A stretch of 32,151 nt of DNA from a virus. A program made the position numbers and the translations under genes. The notes under the pieces are model-generated. The model saw only the letters and a list, made by a program, of their open reading frames with translations, did not search any database and was not told the DNA's origin. Of the stretch, positions 13,087-19,854 are shown one piece after another. Position 1 is the stretch's first letter, and the number at the start of each line of letters is the position of its first letter. The stretch is from positions 1-32,151 of IMG/VR virus record IMGVR_UViG_3300046370_000649; one strand, written 5' to 3'.

Positions 13087-14214
13087 ATGAGCCAAATGTT
13101 TAAAGATAGAGCTAGAGAGCTTACACATACCACAGGAGAGGGGTTCCTTAAGTTCGAGTCCAAAGCCACACGCGTTGGGATATTTAAATACAGAGACTCC
13201 ACAGGGGCAATTGTAAACGTTGTACGAAAGCCCGAGGATGTGTTTCAAAAGGAGAGTTTAGATAGTGCAAAAGGGAAGGCGGTTACAAATGACCACCCTC
13301 CTGTATTTGTAGATGTATCGAATTTTAAAGAGTACGGCAAGGGTATCACGGATAGTGGTATAGAGGTTGATTCAAAGTTTGTTCGCATTGCAGGGACCAT
13401 CACAGACCAGGAACTTATAGACGCTATACAAAATGGTAAAGCAGAAGTTTCTATGGGATACACGGCCGATCTAATACAAGAGGATGGTGTCTATGATGGA
13501 GAGGAATATAAGTACAGACAAACAAATATAAGGTACAATCATCTTGCGATAGTTGATAGAGGTCGTGCGGGGAGAGAGGCTAAGATACTATTCGATTCAG
13601 AAAACTTTTTAGTCGAATCTATAATAGATGAGAAGGACAAAAAATCTAAAAAAAAGGAGAAGGATAAAATGTCTAAACAATACATAGCAGATAGCGGAAT
13701 CGGGTACGATGTGCCAGAGGAAGTTATCGCTGACCAAGCTCTGCTAAAGAGCAAAGTTCAAAAACTGGAAAACAAGTTAGCTGATTCCGAAAAGTCCAAC
13801 ACAAAGCTAAAAGCTGATGTGGACATCAAGGACAAGGAAATTGCAGAGCAGAAAGAAAAAATACTTACCGATGAACAAATCGAAAAGAGAGTATCAGAGA
13901 AATTGGAAGCTAAAACAAAGCTTATCGATTCTATTTCTGGGAAAATTGAAATTAAGGATGCCTTTTCCAAAACTGAACGAGAAATAAAAGAGGCTTTCTG
14001 TGATCATGTTCTTGGAGAAACAGACTTCAAAGACAAGGACGATGTGTATGTAGATGCTTTCTTTGATGCTGCCTTGAAAAAGGCGGATGAAACAAAAGAA
14101 GGATCAAACTTTACCGATGGCCTAGATGGCTCTAGCAATATTGGCGGGATGGATTTCTCTGATAGCGAAAAAGCACGTAAAGACATGATCAAATCTTACA
14201 AAGGAGATGAGTAA
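13087..14214 (+). CDS. DUF2213 prohead protease/scaffold protein
   Basis: 375 aa. The N-terminal domain (about 1-180) is DUF2213-like: a beta-rich fold with TNDHPPVFVD, SMGYTADLI, and YNHLAIVDRGRAGREA, the His and Asp/Arg segments typical of this presumed prohead maturation protease. A Lys-rich linker then leads to a long coiled-coil (about 215-270) and an acidic C-terminus, as in scaffolds. An internal start at 13669 probably gives a separate scaffold. It stops at the ATG of the decoration gene (TAATG). Confidence 0.8.
   Translation: MSQMFKDRARELTHTTGEGFLKFESKATRVGIFKYRDSTGAIVNVVRKPEDVFQKESLDSAKGKAVTNDHPPVFVDVSNFKEYGKGITDSGIEVDSKFVRIAGTITDQELIDAIQNGKAEVSMGYTADLIQEDGVYDGEEYKYRQTNIRYNHLAIVDRGRAGREAKILFDSENFLVESIIDEKDKKSKKKEKDKMSKQYIADSGIGYDVPEEVIADQALLKSKVQKLENKLADSEKSNTKLKADVDIKDKEIAEQKEKILTDEQIEKRVSEKLEAKTKLIDSISGKIEIKDAFSKTEREIKEAFCDHVLGETDFKDKDDVYVDAFFDAALKKADETKEGSNFTDGLDGSSNIGGMDFSDSEKARKDMIKSYKGDE
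13620..13625 (+). promoter_or_regulatory. Internal CTATAATAG motif before nested scaffold
   Basis: CTATAATAGATGAG lies within the protease gene, 43 bases before the internal scaffold start. It is one of five exact CTATAATAG copies on the + strand. Promoter activity is inferred from motif recurrence; no -35 consensus is seen. Confidence 0.3.
13669..14214 (+). CDS. Nested in-frame scaffold protein
   Basis: 181 aa, in the same frame as the DUF2213 protein. The ATG at 13669 is preceded by AAAAAGGAG (GGAG at 13656-13659), a stronger ribosome site than that of the full gene. The product would be the coiled-coil (KVQKLENKLADSEKS, IAEQKEKILTDEQ) plus the acidic C-terminus, without the protease domain. 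This parallels lambda C/Nu3, where the scaffold is made from an internal start. A CTATAATAG motif lies 43 bases upstream. Confidence 0.6.
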   Translation: MSKQYIADSGIGYDVPEEVIADQALLKSKVQKLENKLADSEKSNTKLKADVDIKDKEIAEQKEKILTDEQIEKRVSEKLEAKTKLIDSISGKIEIKDAFSKTEREIKEAFCDHVLGETDFKDKDDVYVDAFFDAALKKADETKEGSNFTDGLDGSSNIGGMDFSDSEKARKDMIKSYKGDE

Positions 14215-14639
14215 TGGCACAAACTACTTACAATCAAAAAACAGGCGTTTCCGCTGGGAAAACCAAATCGCACCACGCTTCAATCTCTAGGCCTACAAAA
14301 GTGGCTTTAGCGTTTGGGATTTTTGCCAAAAATGACGGCGGGGAGCTGGCTCTTCCAGACAATGCAAGCAATGAAATACTAGGAATGGTATTGTACCGCA
14401 GAAATGTTGAGGAGAACACAGAGGCTCCAGTAAATACAGATACGGCGGTACTTACACGTGGTGTAGGTTATGCTTCTACTGCGGATATCTCTGTGACATA
14501 TAACAGCAAGGCTTATGTAGTAGTTACTGGAGCAGATGCTGGAAAAGTAACAGCGACCTCTACTGGTAATATTGAAATTGGACTTTTCGATGGGCCTGTT
14601 GATAGTGGTGTAGTTCCAGTTCGGATTAACTTGGTTTAA
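14214..14639 (+). CDS. Capsid decoration/cement-like protein (DUF2190-like)
   Basis: 141 aa, beta-rich (PTKVALAFGIFAKNDGGELA; AVLTRGVGYASTADISV; GNIEIGLFDGPVDSG). Small Gly/Ala/Thr-rich proteins of this type between scaffold and major capsid genes are commonly head decoration or structural cement proteins. The ATG overlaps the scaffold stop, with AAAGGAG upstream. Family assignment is by position and composition. Confidence 0.65.
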   Translation: MAQTTYNQKTGVSAGKTKSHHASISRPTKVALAFGIFAKNDGGELALPDNASNEILGMVLYRRNVEENTEAPVNTDTAVLTRGVGYASTADISVTYNSKAYVVVTGADAGKVTATSTGNIEIGLFDGPVDSGVVPVRINLV

Positions 14640-14656
14640 AATAAAAGGAGAAAAAA

Positions 14657-15550
14657 ATGATTCCATTCAAAAGACAATTAGAACACATCATGGCACAGGC
14701 GTACAAACGCAAAGAACCTTCTGTGATGTATAATGAGCTATTTCCTATAAATACAGAGGTTGGAGAAGGTGCTGAATCCTTTACCTATCGGGTGTATGAA
14801 GATGAGGGGATTGCAGAGTTCCTGAGCTCCTATGCAAAGGATGAGTTCCCTGCTGTAGGAACAATTGGAAAAGAAGTAACAGCTCCTGTTAGGCATATTG
14901 GTGCGCAGTATGGATTTTCTGAACAGGACTTGCGTGCAAGCAAAATGGCAGGTAGTAAAATCTCTGCTTCTCATGCTTTAGCCGCAAGACGTTCTCATGA
15001 AATCAAGAAAGATCAAGTAGCTTTTTTTGGGGATAAGGAACGTGGTGTTGTTGGTGTGCTTACACAAGCTAACATTCCAGAATCTAACACAACAAATGGT
15101 GCTTGGGATGCAAGCGGCAAAACTGCGGAACAGATTTTGGAAGACCTTAATTCAATGCTAGAAGCTATGACCGATGATACAAACGGCAAGGAAGTTCCAA
15201 ACCGATTAGTTCTGCCCCCAAAAGCATTGTCTATCATGAAGAACACCAAACTAGCAGATTCGGACTCTACTGTTTACAAGTTCTTCACAGACAATAATCC
15301 AGAGATTAAAGTGTACTCGTCGCACTTACTCAAAGGAGTTACGGAAGTTCCGAGTGGAACTGTGTCTGCTACCAACGTAGCGTTGTTGTACAGTTATGAT
15401 CCAAGTGCTTTAGAGTATGTAATCCCAATGCCTTTTAAGCAGCATCCTCCTCAAAAGGAAGGATTGCAGTATACTGTTTACACGGAGGAACGTTTAGGTG
15501 GCATGAAGATTGAGCGGCCTTTATCCATTCACATTATGAAGGGGTTGTAA
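14657..15550 (+). CDS. Major capsid protein (DUF2184 family)
   Basis: 297 aa. The pattern of an N-terminal helix (MAQAYKRKEPSVMYNELFP), VRHIGAQYGFSEQDLRAS, EIKKDQVAFFGD and GVLTQANIP is characteristic of DUF2184 HK97-fold capsid proteins. The C-terminal part ends with ERLGGMKIERPLSIHIMKG. It is preceded by a strong AAAAGGAG ribosome site, as expected for the most abundant virion protein. Confidence 0.88.
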   Translation: MIPFKRQLEHIMAQAYKRKEPSVMYNELFPINTEVGEGAESFTYRVYEDEGIAEFLSSYAKDEFPAVGTIGKEVTAPVRHIGAQYGFSEQDLRASKMAGSKISASHALAARRSHEIKKDQVAFFGDKERGVVGVLTQANIPESNTTNGAWDASGKTAEQILEDLNSMLEAMTDDTNGKEVPNRLVLPPKALSIMKNTKLADSDSTVYKFFTDNNPEIKVYSSHLLKGVTEVPSGTVSATNVALLYSYDPSALEYVIPMPFKQHPPQKEGLQYTVYTEERLGGMKIERPLSIHIMKGL

Positions 15551-15551
15551 A

Positions 15552-15797
15552 ATGAAAGTCACAAACAACAGAAAAAATAACATTCGTGTATGCGGTATTC
15601 TTTTCAAACCTGGTACAAACGAGGTTTCTGAAAAGGAAGGTAAAGAACTAATGGCTGATGAAGCCTTTAACTCAACCGTTGGCTCTGGCGTGTTTACAAT
15701 CGAAGACAAGCCTAAAGCTAAAGCAGAGGGGGGCTCGAAAAAAGACAAGCCCAAAGCTAAAACAGAGGGAAAGCCTGCTCAAGGAGATAGTCAGTAA
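15552..15797 (+). CDS. Small head protein with Lys/Ala-rich tail
   Basis: 81 aa. The N-terminal domain (about 1-50) resembles short phage proteins found after the capsid gene (GILFKPGTNEVSEKEGKEL). The tail contains two copies of DKPKAKxEG. It starts 1 base after the capsid stop. It is a possible head-tail joining or capsid-associated protein; no precise role can be given. Confidence 0.5.
   Translation: MKVTNNRKNNIRVCGILFKPGTNEVSEKEGKELMADEAFNSTVGSGVFTIEDKPKAKAEGGSKKDKPKAKTEGKPAQGDSQ
15705..15768 (+). repeat. 25-bp imperfect direct repeat in coding sequence
   Basis: Two copies of GACAAGCCTAAAGCTAAAG-type sequence (15705-15729 and 15744-15768) start 39 bases apart in the same reading frame and encode DKPKAK(A/T)EG. 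In-frame spacing suggests a protein-level duplication in a disordered tail. Confidence 0.7.
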
Positions 15798-16141
15798 TGA
15801 CTCTTTCCGCGGAAGGTTGGGTTCAAGCTAGAGCACCCCAGTTATTGGGACATGCTCGGCTTGAGCCTTTATTTATCGCCTATTCAGAGGAGTACTGCTC
15901 CTCTGTTTATGGAAGTTTACGAAACAAGGTGATAGCTTTGCATGCTATGCACGTTCTCACATTAGAGAAGGTGAATAATGGAACAGAGCTGGATTCTGGG
16001 GCCAGCACTTCTATCAAAAGACATAAGATCGGCGATGAGGAAGTGGAGTACAATACAGAGGGCGGGGACCTTGGGCGAACTGAATATGGCCGTGAACTTA
16101 TGAGACTAAAACAATCCATTCCAACACTGGTTATACGTTGA
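15797..16141 (+). CDS. Head-tail connector (DUF4054 family)
   Basis: 114 aa. The segments LEPLFIAYSEEYCSSVYGSL, KVIALHAMHVLTLEK and LGRTEYGRELMRLKQSIP match the DUF4054 adaptor family, which binds under the portal. It overlaps both neighbours (ATG on the previous stop; TTG of the next gene inside its end). Confidence 0.75.
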   Translation: MTLSAEGWVQARAPQLLGHARLEPLFIAYSEEYCSSVYGSLRNKVIALHAMHVLTLEKVNNGTELDSGASTSIKRHKIGDEEVEYNTEGGDLGRTEYGRELMRLKQSIPTLVIR

Positions 16142-16464
16142 TATTAAACGATAAGGCATACTTGGTAACTACCTCTGAGACAAAGAACTCTAGAGGCATA
16201 TTGGAAAAATCTGAGGCTAGTCGCACAGATATTGCGTGCAGCGTTCAAGATATGACAGGTGCAGAGCTTAGGCACTTAGTTGGCCCCAGTGTTGAGTCGG
16301 ACTTCCTAAAGGTTTATACAAATCACTCTATGGACTTTTTGGGGCACGGGAATAAAAAGACAAAGGTTGAGTGGAAAGATAGAACGTATCGTATCCATAA
16401 GTATTACGCTAGGAGGCTTGTAACGGGTATTTACAAATTCATTATGGTACTAGAGGGTAAATAG
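16138..16464 (+). CDS. Head completion/stopper-like protein
   Basis: 108 aa from a TTG that overlaps the previous stop (TTGA). It is beta-rich, with a C-terminal DRTYRIHKYYARRLVTGIYK. Its length, position between the DUF4054 and gp10-like genes, and style match neck stopper proteins of the gp16/HK97 gp9 group. Sequence evidence alone is weak. Confidence 0.55.
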   Translation: MILNDKAYLVTTSETKNSRGILEKSEASRTDIACSVQDMTGAELRHLVGPSVESDFLKVYTNHSMDFLGHGNKKTKVEWKDRTYRIHKYYARRLVTGIYKFIMVLEGK

Positions 16465-16937
16465 TGGGCATTGTAAGTATCAAAGAGAAAAGAGGTAGGG
16501 ATTTAAAAGCTACCATGGAGGCTGTGAAATCTATAGCCTCTTCTTCTGTTGAAGCTGGTTATTTTGATGAAAAAGCAAAGAGGAAGCCCAAGGCTGGAGA
16601 GAGAGGAACTCTCACCTTAGCACAGGTAGCCAAGTATAACAACGAAGGGACAAAGAAAATTCCTGCACGGCCATTCATGAAGACAGCAATGCAGACATCA
16701 TTTGCAAAAAAGAACTCGAAGAAGATTAAAGCACAGTTGGCAGGGTTAATACAGGGAAAGGGTGCTAAGGGTATTCTACAGGCATTGGGTGTGCTAGGCA
16801 CGTCTTCTATACAACACAATATAAGAAATGGAGATTGGAAACCGAACTCTCCATCTACAGTTAAAAAGAAAGGTAGTGATAAACCTCTAATTGATACATC
16901 ACAACTACTACAGGGCGTAAGGGATAGGATAAAATGA
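16464..16937 (+). CDS. Neck/tail completion protein (HK97 gp10-like)
   Basis: 157 aa. IPARPFMKTAMQTSF near residue 66 and GDWKPNSPSTVKKKGSDKPL followed by DTSQLLQGVRDRI are hallmark segments of the gp10/virion morphogenesis family (PARPF ... G-W-P-s--T---Kgs--PLidTg-L). The GTG start overlaps the previous stop. Confidence 0.78.
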   Translation: MGIVSIKEKRGRDLKATMEAVKSIASSSVEAGYFDEKAKRKPKAGERGTLTLAQVAKYNNEGTKKIPARPFMKTAMQTSFAKKNSKKIKAQLAGLIQGKGAKGILQALGVLGTSSIQHNIRNGDWKPNSPSTVKKKGSDKPLIDTSQLLQGVRDRIK

Positions 16938-17455
16938 TTAGAGAAGCGATTTACGAATGGTTAACGCTCCTTTGCAATGACACAAAGACCGCCTTAAAAA
17001 AGCAGTCCCTAGTCCCCGTGTGGGTCAATACAGAGGATTCCGAGCAAGAAGACCATGTTTACTTGGATATTGGGAACTATACAGAAGAGTATAACTTCTA
17101 CAATCAAGCTAAAGCTAAACGTAGTGATAAGATAATATACAAGGTTCCAATAGTCCTCAATGTGTATAGTCGAGGAGGCCAAGATATAGACGGGAATTAT
17201 TGGCAGGCTGACGAGTGGACGGAGCGTATTGCATTACAGTTACACCACAGGATTAAATCTTTACACCACAGGGACACGATTGAGAATAAAGGTGTGTCTA
17301 TTGCAGAAGTATTTGATATTGAGGACTTGAGCAGTATAGAAGATAGCGAGATATGGCAAGGAAGGCACAAGTTTGATTTTTCTGTTCGGTTCAAGTCTAT
17401 AATAGAGGAAGAAGAAGTAGAAACATTTACAAGTGTCAATGTATCAAGAGGTTAA
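16934..17455 (+). CDS. Tail terminator-like neck protein
   Basis: 173 aa. It has phage neck terminator style: an N-terminal helix (IREAIYEWLTLLCNDT), beta strands (YKVPIVLNVYSRGG), a helix with WTERIALQLHHRIKSL, and a final strand RHKFDFSVRFKSII. It is the last gene before the sheath, the usual place of the terminator that ends tail tube growth. ATGA overlap with the previous gene. Confidence 0.65.
   Translation: MIREAIYEWLTLLCNDTKTALKKQSLVPVWVNTEDSEQEDHVYLDIGNYTEEYNFYNQAKAKRSDKIIYKVPIVLNVYSRGGQDIDGNYWQADEWTERIALQLHHRIKSLHHRDTIENKGVSIAEVFDIEDLSSIEDSEIWQGRHKFDFSVRFKSIIEEEEVETFTSVNVSRG
17398..17403 (+). promoter_or_regulatory. CTATAATAG motif before the sheath gene
   Basis: TCTATAATAGAGG lies inside the end of the terminator gene, 55 bases before the sheath ATG. 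It would be well placed to boost sheath and tube transcription. It is one of five exact copies of the motif; activity is unproven. Confidence 0.3.
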
Positions 17456-17458
17456 TAT

Positions 17459-18721
17459 ATGGCAACAAATAATAGAGTGGTAGTCAATATCTCGGAAATT
17501 CCCAAGGTATTGAAGGCGGAGTCTTTGAGAACTCCTTTAATCTTATCAACTAATAAAGGGTTTACTGGGCTTGTCAAGAAGTACGGCTCTTTGTCTTCTG
17601 TAGCAGAGGATTTTAGAACTGATTCCGAAGAATACAAAGCGGCTTCTGCTATGTTCTCCCAAGAGTTAGGAGAACTTTATATCGGAAGGCGTGCGGTAAA
17701 TGAGGAAAGTGTAATAACAGTCGATACAGCTGTGAATTCAACAGTGTATGACGTTACCGTTGATGGTGTTAAGAATTCTTACACATCTTCGTCTAGTGCT
17801 ACAATAGCAGATATTGCCACAGGACTTGCTAGTGCTATCGGAAATGGTGCGAGTGCTAGCGGTGCTACTGTGACTTTAAGTGCGAGCACTATTAAGGTTG
17901 GAGATAGGCTATCTGTAGCACATACAGAAACTAACAGTGACATTACTGTAGACTTGAACGCTATCAAGGCATCTAGTAACAACTTCTATGGACTAGTCGT
18001 ATTAGATAGAACGGTAGCGGACGTTCTTAATGTTGCAGCCTGGGCAGAAGCGAATGAGAAGGTTTATTTTACTTCTACAGGTGTTGTGGATGTTGCAGAC
18101 GAAAGTAAAAACGACGATGCGGACTCTATTGCCAAACAACTTGGTGATTTAGGTTATAAAAAGACTTTTGTGTTCTTTGACCTTCATGCTTCTGAGCAGT
18201 GGATTGAGGCGGCAATCATGGGCAAATTTTTCTCATACCAAGTAGGGAGTTATAACCCTGATTTAAAGAGCTTAGTGGGTGTTAAGGCTTCTGATATTAG
18301 CGATTCTCAACGTTCAAATTTAGAGGAAAAGAATGTAGGTGTTTACAATGTAGAAGGTAATTACAGTAGGACTCATAATGTTAAATCTGTATTTGGAAAC
18401 TGGTTTGACCAGGTTCAGAACCAAGACTGGATTGTGGTACGCATCTCCGAGTCAGTTAACTCTCTAATGGATCGAGTCAAGAAAATTCCTTACACAAATA
18501 TAGGACTGGTTCAAGTTAAAAGTGCAATCGACTCAGTGCTTGCTAATGCAGTTTCTTTGGGTATTGCTTCCGATAATCCCGCCTACTCAATTACCCTCCC
18601 TTCTTTGAGTGATGTGACAGATTCTGATAAGGCAAATAGGATTCTTAACGGAGTGAAATTTTCCCTAACACTACAGGGAGCTATTAACAAGATCGTAATC
18701 GAAGGCGAAACGAAAGTATAA
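17459..18721 (+). CDS. Tail sheath protein (DUF3383 family)
   Basis: 420 aa. It has DUF3383-type features: an N-terminal strand (RVVVNISEIPKVLKAES), GSLSSVAEDFRTDSEEYKAA, an inserted Thr/Ser/Ala-rich beta domain (about 80-165), GYKKTFVFFDLHASEQWIEA, and a C-terminal AINKIVIEGETKV handshake strand. It forms the contractile outer tail. It is followed by the tube gene, so a contractile-tail virion is well supported. Confidence 0.85.
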   Translation: MATNNRVVVNISEIPKVLKAESLRTPLILSTNKGFTGLVKKYGSLSSVAEDFRTDSEEYKAASAMFSQELGELYIGRRAVNEESVITVDTAVNSTVYDVTVDGVKNSYTSSSSATIADIATGLASAIGNGASASGATVTLSASTIKVGDRLSVAHTETNSDITVDLNAIKASSNNFYGLVVLDRTVADVLNVAAWAEANEKVYFTSTGVVDVADESKNDDADSIAKQLGDLGYKKTFVFFDLHASEQWIEAAIMGKFFSYQVGSYNPDLKSLVGVKASDISDSQRSNLEEKNVGVYNVEGNYSRTHNVKSVFGNWFDQVQNQDWIVVRISESVNSLMDRVKKIPYTNIGLVQVKSAIDSVLANAVSLGIASDNPAYSITLPSLSDVTDSDKANRILNGVKFSLTLQGAINKIVIEGETKV

Positions 18722-18731
18722 GGAGTAAAAA

Positions 18732-19196
18732 ATGGCAAAAGAATTTAGTAGAAATATAAAAACACTGGCTTGCTTTTTAAATGGAATTCCAGTACCCGAT
18801 TTATTGGATGTTATTATTAAGCGTAATGATCCCGAATCATTTAAAACGACAGAGGATACGAGAGGTAATACTAATATCGAAGCGAATCATAATCGAAGCG
18901 GAACTATTACAGTTGTGATTCCTAGGGGCAGTAGTGCTAACGACTATTTATCTGGAGTTATGAATGCCCAGGAGCTTTCTGGCAAGCCTACAAAATTCCC
19001 AGTTCTTGTTGAGAATGTGGATGATGAACGTACGGCTTTTGGAGCCCAAAGTGCATTTATTAAGTCTTGGCCCGAGGAGTACAAGTTTACAGAAATGGAA
19101 GAAGCATCTTGGATGATTTATTGTAATGACCTTACTCCGTTTATGGGTGGCAGTAATGATGATACGTATGACCCTAGTGAATTTGGAGTAGGATAA
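18732..19196 (+). CDS. Tail tube protein (DUF3277 family)
   Basis: 154 aa. FSRNIKTLACFLNGIPVPD at the start and a middle GTITVVIPRGSSANDYL match DUF3277-like tube proteins found right after DUF3383 sheaths. It forms the inner rigid tube. Ribosome site AAGGAG 8 bases upstream; the stop overlaps the next ATG (TAATG). Confidence 0.8.
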   Translation: MAKEFSRNIKTLACFLNGIPVPDLLDVIIKRNDPESFKTTEDTRGNTNIEANHNRSGTITVVIPRGSSANDYLSGVMNAQELSGKPTKFPVLVENVDDERTAFGAQSAFIKSWPEEYKFTEMEEASWMIYCNDLTPFMGGSNDDTYDPSEFGVG

Positions 19197-19648
19197 TGAT
19201 TGAGGCTAAAGAATTTTTGCTTGATATTGAAGACTCCGAAAAGAAGCATAGCCTAGTAATTAAGAAGTTCCCTGCGATGAAGGCAGGGGCTTTAATGGCT
19301 AAGATTGGGAAGGTTATCGGCCCTATTGCAAAGGGAATAGATATCGGCTCGGATGGGTTTAATAAAGAGGCTATTGCGGATATTATACCCGATGTGCTAG
19401 AGCAGGTTGGAGATGAAAAGTTCTTTGAACTCGTTGGGGAGCTACTGAAAAACAGTTCTTTAAACTCCATTCCTTTAGATTCGGAAGAGAACATCGAAAG
19501 GGCTATTGGTTCAGATTTCCTTCTTCTAGTTGAGGTAGTGGCTTTGGTTTTGAAAGAGAATTTTTTTTTCAAAGGGGCCATTGGAAGGCTAACAAAAGTA
19601 CTAGGGACAAAAAAGATTCCCTCCAAAGAAGAATTGAGCGTGAACTAG
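19196..19648 (+). CDS. Tail assembly chaperone, short form
   Basis: 150 aa in the zero frame. It is mostly helical, with an N-terminal beta strand (FLLDIEDSEKKHSLVIKKF) then GALMAKIGKVIGP. The place between tube and tape measure, and a second frame reached by a -1 shift, fit the gpG/gpGT chaperone pair that guides tube assembly around the tape measure. The zero-frame stop is at 19646-19648. Confidence 0.75.
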   Translation: MIEAKEFLLDIEDSEKKHSLVIKKFPAMKAGALMAKIGKVIGPIAKGIDIGSDGFNKEAIADIIPDVLEQVGDEKFFELVGELLKNSSLNSIPLDSEENIERAIGSDFLLLVEVVALVLKENFFFKGAIGRLTKVLGTKKIPSKEELSVN

Positions 19649-19854
19649 AACGCTCCGCCAGCAGTCAGCTGCTATTCCATTCAAGATTTCTACGAGTAGT
19701 GACTGCTGGCCTTTGTTCTTATACAGAGCTTAACACATGTATACCTTTGGAAGATTTTGAGATCATGGAGGCTCATTTGGATATGAAGGATAAGGTAGAG
19801 CTTATGAAGCAAATTGAGGAAAAGAACGAACTTGAAAGAATGAAAGCTAAATGA
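19196..19854 (+). CDS. Tail assembly chaperone, -1 frameshifted long form
   Basis: 219 aa if ribosomes slip -1 at A AAA AAG (19609-19615). The -1 frame is open without interruption from 19534 to the stop at 19852-19854. The added 79 residues run from DSLQRRIERELERS to the end and include PLEDFEIMEAHLDMKDK, followed by a charged helix, which is typical of the second domain of gpGT-type chaperones. This explains the otherwise empty 200 bases before the tape measure gene, whose ATG overlaps this stop. The long form was read by hand from the sequence. Confidence 0.75.
19609..19615 (+). promoter_or_regulatory. A AAA AAG slippery site for -1 frameshift
   Basis: In the zero frame the codons are ACA AAA AAG, giving X XXY YYZ = A AAA AAG, the most efficient bacterial -1 heptamer (as in E. 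coli dnaX). A second in-phase slippery run, T TTT TTT, lies at 19561-19567 and could also be used. Confidence 0.75.
19657..19710 (+). other. 11-bp stem-loop downstream of the slippery site
   Basis: GCCAGCAGTCA (19657-19667) pairs perfectly with TGACTGCTGGC (19700-19710) around a 32-base loop. It starts 41 bases after the slippery heptamer, farther than the usual 5-9, so a direct stimulatory role is uncertain. A pseudoknot with the loop, or a role in mRNA stability, is possible. There is no clean T-run, so it is unlikely to be a terminator. Confidence 0.55.

Noticed and set aside
19174-19626. Long - strand open frame opposite the tail chaperone
   Set aside because: It is the antisense shadow of the chaperone gene, Ser/Pro-rich with no family likeness and no ribosome site.
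19657-19710. Transcription terminator before the tape measure gene
   Set aside because: The stem is perfect but the tail (CTTTGTTCTT) is not a T-run, and the tape measure gene must be read through; the region is coding in the -1 frame.
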